Below are positions 18,477-30,180 of a stretch of DNA of 64,000 nucleotides, in pieces. The DNA comes from Rubritalea marina DSM 17716 (GTDB lineage Bacteria; Verrucomicrobiota; Verrucomicrobiia; Verrucomicrobiales; Akkermansiaceae). The notes beneath the pieces are model-generated. The model did not search any database and was not told the origin of the DNA. It saw only the letters and a list, made by a program, of their open reading frames with translations. Position numbers and translations under genes: made by a program. The first letter of the stretch is position 1. The number at the start of each line of letters is the position of its first letter. The DNA is taken from NCBI RefSeq assembly GCF_000378105.1, contig NZ_KB899256.1, positions 48,352-112,351 on the forward strand. The letters run 5' to 3'.

Positions 18477-18978
18477 ATCGGAACTAAAATCAGTCAGCAA
18501 GTCCATCGCTAGTGTGGTTCCTGACATCGCTGATAAGCTCATTGAGAGAAAGACGCGAGAAGGCCTAGAGGACTTTTCGAACATAGTGATTCACTTGTCG
18601 GGAAGATACTTCGGCTTCTACATGCGACATTTCGCTGTGAACAACTCACACAAGAAAGCGGTGAAGTTTGCCAATGTTCAAACCACTAAGTTTGCTGAGG
18701 AGTTCTTACCCGATCGCGACACGAGCCTTGTGACCCCTATTGTCATCTCCACAGCAACACGCACCATTTCGCAGATCGTGAAGACATGGAAGCACTACTA
18801 CGCCCCCGAGATGGCTATAGGAGCAGTAGGTGACTACCTGATTTATTACACACAGCATTTCGGGACGCATGGAGACGCCAAGGAGGCTAGGACACACGCC
18901 ACGGGGTGCTTCTATCACGACGTCTACGAGGCAGAACGATTCGGTGAGAAGCTAATTGATAGAGAGAGGGGCTGCTAG
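18469..18978 (+). CDS. Hypothetical element protein with a strong ribosome site
   Basis: 169 residues, ATG at 18469 with a textbook AAGGAGG 6 bases upstream, in contrast to the weak sites of most chromosomal genes here. It is alpha-helical with aromatic-rich segments (RYFGFYMRHFAV, WKHYYAPEM, YLIYYTQHFG) and no signal peptide. The family is not recognised. It is directly followed by the primase-like gene, so a replication accessory role is possible. Confidence 0.72.
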   Translation: MNRSELKSVSKSIASVVPDIADKLIERKTREGLEDFSNIVIHLSGRYFGFYMRHFAVNNSHKKAVKFANVQTTKFAEEFLPDRDTSLVTPIVISTATRTISQIVKTWKHYYAPEMAIGAVGDYLIYYTQHFGTHGDAKEARTHATGCFYHDVYEAERFGEKLIDRERGC

Positions 18979-18979
18979 G

Positions 18980-20800
18980 ATGGATGTGATTGAAGAAATA
19001 ATGATTGAAGCCCCTAGCATCGAGGAGGAGCACGCTGAAGCGTACCGCCTATCTCTGCTAGCAACGGAGAGTGAGCGCAGCCGTTACCTCAGCCTCCCCG
19101 CTGATGAAAAGCACTTAGCCTTTGAGTTCCCACCTGCAAGCAGCGGTCGTTACGCGTACTTGATCCGCGTGGCTAGGTTCATGACATCACTAGGCAAGAG
19201 TGATGAGAAGTGGATGAGGTGGATCTTTGATCTCTACGACGATGGCAAAGACTACCGCCGCTATGAGGACGTGGTGAAAGACTTCGACAAGGCGTTGGCA
19301 ACTCGTGGCGAAACCATTCAGAGGAAACCTAGCGCATTTGCCCCCCCGCGTGAGAGGCTTAAAGATATTCGACTCTTGGAGGCTTACGAGCCGCTTACTC
19401 TCGATGCATTGGAAGAGCTGCAAGCCGAGACGCCACTTGGTGACGACATTGATGCTAGCACGTTTGTTTCTACGTTGTTTGCGCCAAACGACCTAGTATG
19501 GGTAGCCGACAGAGGAAAAGCTGCATGGGAGAAACCCCGCACCGCCTCAGAGATTGCGGCAGAGCTAAGAGAAGCTGACGCAGACGAGAACCCTTACTTT
19601 TACACCACTGGTTCTACATTTCTCCCTGACGCTCACGAGGTGAAAACCACCAAGGGGAGAAAGTGGAAGTCATATAAGCTCGACGTTTGCGTTGCCGAGC
19701 GAAAATACATGATCCTAGAAATGGATCAGATGACTAAGGAGCTGCATTCCCGCGCGCTCTCGTTCGTCTTCTCATTGGAAGAGGTTGCCCCCCTCGCCTC
19801 GGTAGTCTTCAGCGGTGGAGAGAGCTATCACTGTTACCTGAACGTCCAAGGTTACACCGAGAGAGCGCTAGGACTACTTCACAAGCTAGCGTGCCTACAC
19901 GGGGCTGATAGTGGCGTGGCTCAGACTCCAAGCAACGCCACGAGGTTTCCTAATGTGAGCCCTTGCAGGGAGAAGCTAGCAGTCGATCCAGACCGCAAGG
20001 CGCAGGATTTGCTTTACCTAAACCCTGAAGCAGCCTCTCGCCGAGCAACTGACACCATGAGGCTAGAGAAGGCGCTAGAAAAGCTCATAAACAGCGCTTT
20101 AACGCGCAGCGTTGAGCATGACGAACAAACAGTGGCGAAGGTTGAGGAGGAGCGCTCAGAGTTAGCTCTGAAAGCATTCAAGAAGCTCTTGAGGGAGGAA
20201 CTCCCCAGTAAGACCCCACATGAGGGCTATAAGGATTACTTCCTGAACCAATCGCCGCAAGAAATCAACGGAGACACTCGTGGGGCTTTCCTAGGGGAGC
20301 TATTCGGCTTCGATGCTAGATTATGGCTAGGTGATAAGGGCGACCCTCCACAAAGTCTACAAGCTTGGTGGAGTGCGGGAAAAGCTACCAATAATGATGA
20401 CCCCTTATCTGGGTTCAATAGCGTCTCACCTTCCTTAGCCAAGATGACAAATCTCAGGGATAATGGCGTTCACTGCGTTGATAACGTACAGAGCACGCCC
20501 TTCTTAGTCATGAGACCATTCCAAGACAGTAAAGACGCCTCGTGTGCCATTATTCGCATTTTAGAGGGAGAGGGGCTAACGCTCAGAGCCGTCACTGACG
20601 AGGAGGATGGACGCTTAACGGCGTGGTTCGATAAACCTAGAGGCGAATTACTGCAATGGCTTCACGAGTTCGGTGACGCCTTTGCAATCAATGCGCGTGT
20701 TCTAGGCATAAACACAACCAAGCACAGTATCCCTAGTGATGGATTCTCAGATTCTTCACTTCTCTATCTAACTTTAAACACACCACTACCAACCCAATAA
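18980..20800 (+). CDS. Primase-like replication protein (archaeo-eukaryotic primase-type motifs)
   Basis: 606 residues from the ATG at 18980 (a TTG at 18956 is an upstream option). The middle carries motifs laid out as in AEP/PrimPol primases: a hydrophobic strand with acidic pair ILEMD (E247, D249), then SGGESYHCYL at 278-287 (the sGxSxH nucleotide site, H284), then the ATRFPN segment (~320). N-terminal residues ~35-120 resemble a helical domain of satellite and plasmid primases. The C-terminal ~200 residues are unassigned. The next gene, a RepA-like ATPase, starts 4 bp after its stop, giving a primase-helicase pair that could drive element replication. The motif match is by eye. Confidence 0.65.
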   Translation: MDVIEEIMIEAPSIEEEHAEAYRLSLLATESERSRYLSLPADEKHLAFEFPPASSGRYAYLIRVARFMTSLGKSDEKWMRWIFDLYDDGKDYRRYEDVVKDFDKALATRGETIQRKPSAFAPPRERLKDIRLLEAYEPLTLDALEELQAETPLGDDIDASTFVSTLFAPNDLVWVADRGKAAWEKPRTASEIAAELREADADENPYFYTTGSTFLPDAHEVKTTKGRKWKSYKLDVCVAERKYMILEMDQMTKELHSRALSFVFSLEEVAPLASVVFSGGESYHCYLNVQGYTERALGLLHKLACLHGADSGVAQTPSNATRFPNVSPCREKLAVDPDRKAQDLLYLNPEAASRRATDTMRLEKALEKLINSALTRSVEHDEQTVAKVEEERSELALKAFKKLLREELPSKTPHEGYKDYFLNQSPQEINGDTRGAFLGELFGFDARLWLGDKGDPPQSLQAWWSAGKATNNDDPLSGFNSVSPSLAKMTNLRDNGVHCVDNVQSTPFLVMRPFQDSKDASCAIIRILEGEGLTLRAVTDEEDGRLTAWFDKPRGELLQWLHEFGDAFAINARVLGINTTKHSIPSDGFSDSSLLYLTLNTPLPTQ

Positions 20801-20804
20801 CCCT

Positions 20805-21881
20805 ATGAGTACACTACGCCAAATCACAACCAGCATGAAAGAGGATCTAGCCAATGAAATCCCTACGCCACCGTTGCTTCACAATACGGTCACAGCCCCC
20901 ACAGAGTCGGGACGCACAACCTCTGACGAAGTCACCCAAATCCGAATGACTAGGGCTTTCAAAACCGCCACAATAACCGCTAAGGACTTTATCCAGCGAG
21001 ATATTCCAAAACGTGAGGTGCTACTATCACCCTTCCTTCTGAAAGGTGATTATGGCATTATCTTTGCCCCTCGTGGCGTTGGTAAAAGCTGGTTAGCCCT
21101 GATGATGTGTAAAGCCATCAGTGATGGTGAGAAAGTGGGGAATCACTGGAGCGCCCCAACTCCACAAAGAACGCTCTACGTTGATGCTGAAATGAACCTC
21201 CCAGACCTTCAGGGACGATGCAAGCAACTGAACATCGAATCTGATTCATTCCTAATGTTGAGCCATGAACAACTCTTCACCGAGTCGAATGACTCGTGTT
21301 CTATGAACTTTGCCGACAAACGACAGCAGGAGGTGATCATGAACCAGTGCATTGAATCGGACGTGTCACTTCTAGTGATCGACAACCTATCAACAGCCTT
21401 TCACGGACTAGAAGAAAACAAAGCCGATTCGTGGGAGGAAGTCTCCCCGTGGTTGCTGGAGCTTCGCCGTCGTGGCGTTAGTGTTGTCCTTGTCTGCCAT
21501 GCTGGCAGGAACGGGAACATCCGAGGCACTAGCAAGCGTGAGGACATGGCGCACTGGATTCTGAGCGTGGAGGAGTGCGACGACAAAGGCGAGTGCTCTC
21601 ACGCTTTCAAAACCAAGTTCACCAAATGCCGCAACGTGACAGCGCTTGAGACGCCTTCGCTTGAGTGGTCGATGATCTACACGGACGAGGAGACAGTGGT
21701 GGCGACTAAAGAGATCGACCTCCGTGCTCAGATGGTTGAGATGATCGTGGGAGGCATCACGTCGAATAAAGAGTTATGTGACGCCCTCGGTAAAGGGAAA
21801 GGCACTATCACCAAGTGGGCGAAGAAAGCAGCAGAGGAAGGGAAGATTAAGATTCAGAGCGGCAAGTACCTACCAGTGTAA
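20805..21881 (+). CDS. RepA-like AAA ATPase (predicted replicative helicase) with C-terminal HTH
   Basis: 358 residues. A RecA-fold ATPase of the AAA_25/RepA type: Walker A APRGVGKS at 88-95, an acidic strand YVDAEM (~125), Walker B LLVIDNLS (~188-195) and a sensor region VVLVCHAGRNGNIRGTS. The last ~50 residues (ITSNKELCDALGKGKGTITK) form a helix-turn-helix that could bind DNA. Together with the preceding primase-like protein it forms a replication module. The iteron array at 21889-22056 starts 8 bp after its stop and may be its binding site or origin. Confidence 0.82.
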   Translation: MSTLRQITTSMKEDLANEIPTPPLLHNTVTAPTESGRTTSDEVTQIRMTRAFKTATITAKDFIQRDIPKREVLLSPFLLKGDYGIIFAPRGVGKSWLALMMCKAISDGEKVGNHWSAPTPQRTLYVDAEMNLPDLQGRCKQLNIESDSFLMLSHEQLFTESNDSCSMNFADKRQQEVIMNQCIESDVSLLVIDNLSTAFHGLEENKADSWEEVSPWLLELRRRGVSVVLVCHAGRNGNIRGTSKREDMAHWILSVEECDDKGECSHAFKTKFTKCRNVTALETPSLEWSMIYTDEETVVATKEIDLRAQMVEMIVGGITSNKELCDALGKGKGTITKWAKKAAEEGKIKIQSGKYLPV

Positions 21882-21888
21882 CCCCGTG

Positions 21889-22056
21889 GTTTCCAGTTTC
21901 CCGCCCTAGTGTGGGAAACGTGGAAACATTGGAAACCGAGAATGGAAACTGCAACACGACACCCCTTACACTGTATAGGTTTCCAAGAAACCACCGAGGA
22001 AACACAGGTCTAAAAAATGGAAACCTCGTCCCTTTATTTTAGCGCTTAAAGTTTCC
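21889..22056. repeat. GGAAAC/GTTTCC iteron array, putative origin or operator
   Basis: Ten copies of GGAAAC or its complement lie within 168 bp, at 21889, 21896, 21914, 21922, 21931, 21944, 21979, 21998, 22019 and 22051. Several are extended to TGGAAAC. About 0.1 would be expected by chance. The non-coding position between the helicase-like and terminase-like genes fits a replication origin or a multi-site operator. Confidence 0.8.
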
Positions 22057-22083
22057 ACGCCACCTTCAGTCCTTCGTGATTGT

Positions 22084-22114
22084 CGGTGGCGTTTTTCGCG
22101 TCCTAACGCCACCG
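22084..22114 (+). promoter_or_regulatory. 10-bp hairpin upstream of the terminase-like gene
   Basis: CGGTGGCGTT (22084-22093) pairs with AACGCCACCG (22105-22114) around an 11-nt loop. No U run follows, so it is more likely an origin or leader structure than a terminator. It lies 36 bp before the terminase-like start. Confidence 0.45.
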
Positions 22115-22150
22115 CTTGAACCTTCATGCTTAAAGTGTTACTATGAACAC

Positions 22151-22690
22151 ATGAAATTACTTCACCGACAAAGGTTGCTAGCACAAGCGAAGCTTGAAGG
22201 GCTGAACGACTGGGAAGCGTGCTTGAAGGCTGGTTACAAACCATCAACGCATCAATCGGCTTGCAATCAAGTTGCTAAGCTCATGAAGAACCCTGAGTTC
22301 ACAACATACCTAGAGAGCCTCCACAAAGCCGCTGAGAGCGTCGCAGTAAAAACAGCGCTAGACATTAAGCAAGACCTCTCAGAACTCATGAACGACGCAA
22401 AGAGCGAGAAGGATTACAGAAATTATGTGGCGATGGCTGCGAGGCTTTGCAAGCTTTGTAACTACGACGAAGAACCGAAAGAGCAAACCGTGATCAAGAC
22501 TTCACCCGTCTGCTACGTCGCACCCGCTCACCACGGCGAAGGTGTAGGCGGCTGGACTGATAGCGTCGAGAAGGCGAAGGAAGCCAACCCAGATGCTCAG
22601 GTATTCTTCCCCGCCCCGCTCTCATTGGATGAGTGGGAGGAAGCAGTAGCGCAGGACAAAGAACGTAAAGCTCAACGCGACGCTGTTTGA
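22151..22690 (+). CDS. terS: Small terminase subunit-like protein
   Basis: 179 residues from the ATG at 22151; the longer reading from 22076 would cover the leader hairpin and is not favoured. The N-terminus has the pattern of phage small-terminase DNA-binding domains: LAQAKLEGLNDWEACLKAGY followed by an N..(A/V)..LM.NP.F..YL helix (ANQVAKLMKNPEF-like), then a coiled oligomerisation helix (~65-110). The acidic C-terminal tail is variable. Small terminase recognises pac or cos DNA; in satellites it redirects a helper phage's packaging. No large terminase is present nearby. Assignment is by motif shape, without a search. Confidence 0.7.
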   Translation: MKLLHRQRLLAQAKLEGLNDWEACLKAGYKPSTHQSACNQVAKLMKNPEFTTYLESLHKAAESVAVKTALDIKQDLSELMNDAKSEKDYRNYVAMAARLCKLCNYDEEPKEQTVIKTSPVCYVAPAHHGEGVGGWTDSVEKAKEANPDAQVFFPAPLSLDEWEEAVAQDKERKAQRDAV

Positions 22691-22735
22691 TTTTATGGGT
22701 GACTAATCCCGCCACGGTGTATAGCAAATCGGTGT

Positions 22736-23146
22736 ATGAACGAAGCGGTCATCAAGTGTCCATGTTGCGCTAAACAAATGAACGTGGCGGTCGAACATTT
22801 CGGCAACAACTTCAAGTGCATCGAGTGTGAGAACCGCTTCTTTATCAAGCTTGATGGAAGTACGGAGATCTCAACGCCGCAAGCGACACCGCCCCCCAAG
22901 GTGCAGAATCCTAATCTTCGTCCCTGCTTCTCGTGCTACAAGGAGATCAGTAAGGATGCTCTAACGTGTCCTCATTGCGGTAGGCCAAACAAGGAGGCTC
23001 AAAATAAAGAGAAAGACTCAAAGCAACGGGTAGGCTGCTTTTTAATTTTACTCTCAATCCCTATTTGCTTCTTACTCCCGCCACTTGGGGGGGTGATGAT
23101 GATACTAGGAATTATCATGTTTTTTGTCTTCATGCGCTTTAAGTGA
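22736..23146 (+). CDS. Double zinc-ribbon protein with C-terminal membrane segments
   Basis: 136 residues. First zinc ribbon: CPCC...CIEC (residues ~6-31). Second: CFSC...CPHC (~62-79). After a lysine-rich linker the C-terminus is hydrophobic with two closely spaced segments (VGCFLILLSIPICFLLPPLG, then MMILGIIMFFVFM). Such proteins are common small membrane proteins of unknown role. It is the last gene of the element, so it may be cargo. Confidence 0.72.
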   Translation: MNEAVIKCPCCAKQMNVAVEHFGNNFKCIECENRFFIKLDGSTEISTPQATPPPKVQNPNLRPCFSCYKEISKDALTCPHCGRPNKEAQNKEKDSKQRVGCFLILLSIPICFLLPPLGGVMMILGIIMFFVFMRFK

Positions 23147-23265
23147 TCTCACCTAGACCACACCCAGCCGCCACTAATGGCTTCACCTTTGTAAGCGATA
23201 CGCACCACAGCTAGTAACTCACTAGTGGCGACGCCTTGCGAGAGTGTGAATAAGGGTGAATAAAT

Positions 23266-23297
23266 CTTACTAAACATTTTACTAAACAATTTAGTGC
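23266..23297. other. Candidate integrase arm-type sites, right end
   Basis: CTTACTAAAC (23266-23275) and TTTACTAAAC (23278-23287) are in tandem and an inverted TTTAGTG lies at 23290. They mirror the words near the left end at 15872-15892. Inference from symmetry only. Confidence 0.4.
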
Positions 23298-23381
23298 ATT
23301 TTCCTACATTTCGGCGCATTTCTGCAACTATATTGCATTTCTAAGACTCTCACCAAAACCACCGTAACCCTTTAAAACAAA

Positions 23382-23405
23382 AGGCTCAGAGCGAACTCTG
23401 AGCCT
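23382..23405 (-). terminator. Terminator downstream of tRNA-His, brought by the element
   Basis: Perfect 10-bp stem AGGCTCAGAG/CTCTGAGCCT with CGAA loop, with a T-rich run on the minus side. It lies inside the element, 10 bp from the tRNA 3' end, so the element supplies a new terminator to the tRNA gene it enters. Confidence 0.82.
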
Positions 23406-23412
23406 ATTTAAG

Positions 23413-23441
23413 AATGGGGTGGATGACGGGACTCGAACCCG
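23413..23441. repeat. Right attachment site within tRNA-His
   Basis: 29 bases identical to 15808-15836. Here the sequence continues into the tRNA anticodon and D arms, so this end carries the reconstituted tRNA whose 3' part came from the element. Confidence 0.92.
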
Positions 23442-23491
23442 CGACAACCGGAATCACAATCCGGGGCTCTACCAACTGAGCTACAACCACC
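23415..23491 (-). tRNA. tRNA-His (GTG anticodon)
   Basis: A 77-nt cloverleaf on the minus strand: D arm GCTC...GAGC, anticodon stem CCGGA/TCCGG with loop TTGTGAT (anticodon GTG), T arm CGGGTTCGAGTCCCG, encoded CCA, and the extra 5' G that is characteristic of tRNA-His (pairs with C73). One acceptor-stem pair, 5-68, is a T-T mismatch. It is the integration target of the element at 15808-23441. Confidence 0.95.
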
Positions 23492-23518
23492 ATTTCATTC
23501 GCTATGCGGTGCGGCGAA

Positions 23519-23546
23519 AAACTACGCACCCGCCACGATTTAGCAA
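23519..23546 (-). promoter_or_regulatory. Candidate tRNA-His promoter
   Basis: On the minus strand TTGCTA (23546-23541) and TAGTTT (23524-23519) are separated by 16 bases and lie 27 bp upstream of the tRNA. A plausible sigma-70-type promoter, not tested. Confidence 0.4.
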
Positions 23547-23659
23547 GTTCTTTTTTGCGCTTTTTTGAAAAATTCTAAATTTCTAGTGAGTCCAAAAAAG
23601 AATACAATCTAGGAGATATTCACGCTTTCCAATCCCATCTTCGAGGTTAGGATGCTGGC

Positions 23660-25048
23660 ATGAGCGAGGAGAACAAAAGCACGCGCCTCTTGGTGGCCGC
23701 GATTGAGGCCCGTGATGCTGCGAGTTTCCTCAAACACGCTGATAACCTACACTACGCGGATCTAGCAGAGGTCTACGAAGGTCTCAGCCAGGAAGCGCGC
23801 GACTTCTTCGCAGATCAGCTCGATACAGAGCAATTTGCCGAGGTGATCACCGACCTCCCCGACACGCTAGTGGAGGAAACGATCAGCCGACTCGACGTCG
23901 ACGAACAACGTGAGATCCTTGATCAAGTCTCAGATGATGACCGAGTCGATTTGCTGCAGGACGTCTCAGAAGGGACCCGCGAAAAGCTACTCGATCTGGT
24001 GGAGCCAGATGACATCGAGGTAACCAAAAACCTCCTCAAGTACGACGAAAATACTGCTGGTGGACGGATGACCACGCATTTCGGCAGCATTCACGCCCAT
24101 ATGTCGGTCAAGGAATCACTCGATCACCTCCGCTCCAGCAGCGACGAGACCGAATCCTTTGCTCGCGTCTACGTCATCGACGACAAGGACAAGCTCTGTG
24201 GCTTTGTTCGCTTCCGCGACCTCGCCTTCAATTCCTGGGAAACCAAAATCACCGAAATCATGCGCCCGGTGAAACGCTTCATCCTCGCCTCAGCCGATCA
24301 AGAAGATGCTGCCCAGATAGTCTCCAAGTACGACCTCTTTGTCCTCCCAGTAGTCGATGAACAACACCGCATCCTCGGGATCATCACCCACGATGATGTG
24401 GTCGAGATCTTGGAAGAAGAATCCACAGAAGACATGGAGAAAATGGCTGGTTTCTCCGGTGAAGGCTCTGAAGAATCGTACCTCAACACGCGGACGATGG
24501 TCCACTTCCGCCGGCGCTTTCCTTGGCTCTTCGGCTTGGCTCTCCTGGCGATCGCCTCTGGGGTCGTAATGATCAAATTCGAAGGCGTCCTCAACAGCCT
24601 ATTCATCCTCTCATTATTTTTGCCGATGGTCGTAGCCGCAGGCGGCAACACCGGAGGCCAAGCCTCCACGATGATCATCCGCGCCATGGCACTGGGCGAG
24701 CTCAACCAATCCTCACTCGCACGCGTGGCTTGGAAAGAACTACGTTTAGGCCTCATGCTGGGGTCCTTACTAGGAATCTGTATGGCCATCATCACCGTGA
24801 CCATTGTACCCATGTTTGATGTCCACATGCCGCCAGAAGTCGGCTTCGGAAAATTTGCAGTCGCCGTGGCAGTCGCACTTGCGGTTCAGATCACTACTTC
24901 CACACTAGTGGGCTCACTTTTGCCGCTCGGAGCGAAGGCTGCCAAGATCGACCCAGCCTTGATTGCGGCCCCTGCAATCACCACGATTGTCGACGTCTCT
25001 GGCTTAGTCATCTACTTCTTCGTTGCAAAAGCCATCATAGGACTTTAA
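23660..25048 (+). CDS. mgtE: MgtE-type magnesium transporter
   Basis: 462 residues in the MgtE order: an N-terminal superhelical acidic domain (~1-130, repeated (I/V)xxLDxDEQREIL-like helices), two CBS domains (~135-255, ending with ILGIITHDDVVEI), a plug helix, and five membrane segments (~285-460) containing FLPMVVAAGGNTGGQASTMI, the conserved pore region with the metal-site residues and GN..G. It imports Mg2+ and is gated by cytosolic Mg2+ through the N and CBS domains. It stands alone downstream of tRNA-His. Confidence 0.96.
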   Translation: MSEENKSTRLLVAAIEARDAASFLKHADNLHYADLAEVYEGLSQEARDFFADQLDTEQFAEVITDLPDTLVEETISRLDVDEQREILDQVSDDDRVDLLQDVSEGTREKLLDLVEPDDIEVTKNLLKYDENTAGGRMTTHFGSIHAHMSVKESLDHLRSSSDETESFARVYVIDDKDKLCGFVRFRDLAFNSWETKITEIMRPVKRFILASADQEDAAQIVSKYDLFVLPVVDEQHRILGIITHDDVVEILEEESTEDMEKMAGFSGEGSEESYLNTRTMVHFRRRFPWLFGLALLAIASGVVMIKFEGVLNSLFILSLFLPMVVAAGGNTGGQASTMIIRAMALGELNQSSLARVAWKELRLGLMLGSLLGICMAIITVTIVPMFDVHMPPEVGFGKFAVAVAVALAVQITTSTLVGSLLPLGAKAAKIDPALIAAPAITTIVDVSGLVIYFFVAKAIIGL

Positions 25049-25120
25049 GTCGAGTGCAACACCTTGCGAAGCAAGTGACCCGACTGATCACTTCATACTT
25101 CCAACTTCACACTTTTTTCT

Positions 25121-29674
<4,554 letters not shown>

Positions 29675-29733
29675 TCGCCGCATGGCGGCTAGTGAGAAGC
29701 GTGGAGTGTGAAGGAACCCTAGTTTTCAGGTAG

Positions 29734-29755
29734 GGACGGCTGTCCTCAGTCGTCC
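29734..29755. repeat. REP-like hairpin after metH
   Basis: GGACGGCTG pairs with CAGTCGTCC (one G-T pair) around TCCT: a compact 9-bp hairpin of a different sequence family from the metH REPs. It lies in the 167-bp metH to MGMT gap, which also holds a GTGGAGTG run (29701-29712) and an AGGAACCCTAG half repeat. It may serve as the convergent terminator. Confidence 0.55.
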
Positions 29756-29841
29756 GAAAGTGCTCCGGGAATATTATTACAGCAGGTGGCTCGATAGCGG
29801 TTTTCTTGCCCGAGGCTTGATTCGGACGAAGCACAGGAATC

Positions 29842-30165
29842 TTAGGGTAATGCGACCCTTGAGCCATCAATGAGCCTACCTCCTACATCAAACTCCACCC
29901 CTTCTTCTGCTAGGAGTTGGCGCTTTTTTTCCAGTGAGGCACCCTGGGTTTCTCCTAGGTAGCCACCGATGTTGAGCTGGCTATTGATGACGCGGTGGCA
30001 GGGGACTTCTGGTGCGTTTGGATTGCGCTTGAGTGCTTGGCCGACCGCTTGCGCGGAGCCACAGTTGATTGAGTCGGCGAGGGCTTTGTAGGTGGTGACC
30101 TTCCCTGCTGGGATCTGGCTGACGGCGTCGTAGACCCGTTGTTGGAATGCGGTGGTTTTGCTCAT
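29842..30165 (-). CDS. MGMT-family DNA methyltransferase-like protein
   Basis: 107 residues comprising only the C-terminal DNA-binding/active-site domain of O6-alkylguanine-DNA alkyltransferases: FQQRVYDAVSQIPAGKVTTY, the arginine-finger-region helix, and the active-site PCHRVI with the acceptor cysteine intact (alkyltransferase-like proteins that only bind have W there). It lacks the N-terminal Ada/Ogt domain, as is common for this short class. Role: direct repair of, or binding to, O6-alkylguanine. It starts 6 bp after a GGAACCCTAGG repeat that separates it from the M48 peptidase gene. Confidence 0.9.
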   Translation of the reverse strand: MSKTTAFQQRVYDAVSQIPAGKVTTYKALADSINCGSAQAVGQALKRNPNAPEVPCHRVINSQLNIGGYLGETQGASLEKKRQLLAEEGVEFDVGGRLIDGSRVALP

Positions 30166-30180
30166 GGGGAACCCTAGGTT

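Larger units (their letters stand above)
15808..23441 (+). mobile_element. Integrated element in tRNA-His with a phage-satellite (PICI-like) gene plan
   Basis: The element is bounded by 29-bp direct repeats made of the tRNA-His 3' end. Its genes all point the same way: tyrosine recombinase, unknown, small DNA-binding protein, 46-aa membrane peptide, unknown, primase-like, RepA-like ATPase, small-terminase-like, zinc-ribbon membrane protein. An iteron array lies between the ATPase and terminase genes. Integrase, AlpA-like regulator, primase, helicase and TerS without capsid or tail genes is the hallmark of phage-inducible chromosomal islands. At 7.6 kb it is smaller than the well-known 10-15 kb examples. 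An integrative plasmid or degraded prophage is the alternative. Confidence 0.85.

Noticed and set aside
15808..23441. Complete prophage
   Set aside because: No capsid, portal, tail, lysis or large-terminase genes were found; 7.6 kb is too small.
25049..25120. Cobalamin or SAM riboswitch before metH
   Set aside because: The gap is only 72 bp and holds a short hairpin and a GTGAAGT-type repeat; there is no room for a known riboswitch fold.
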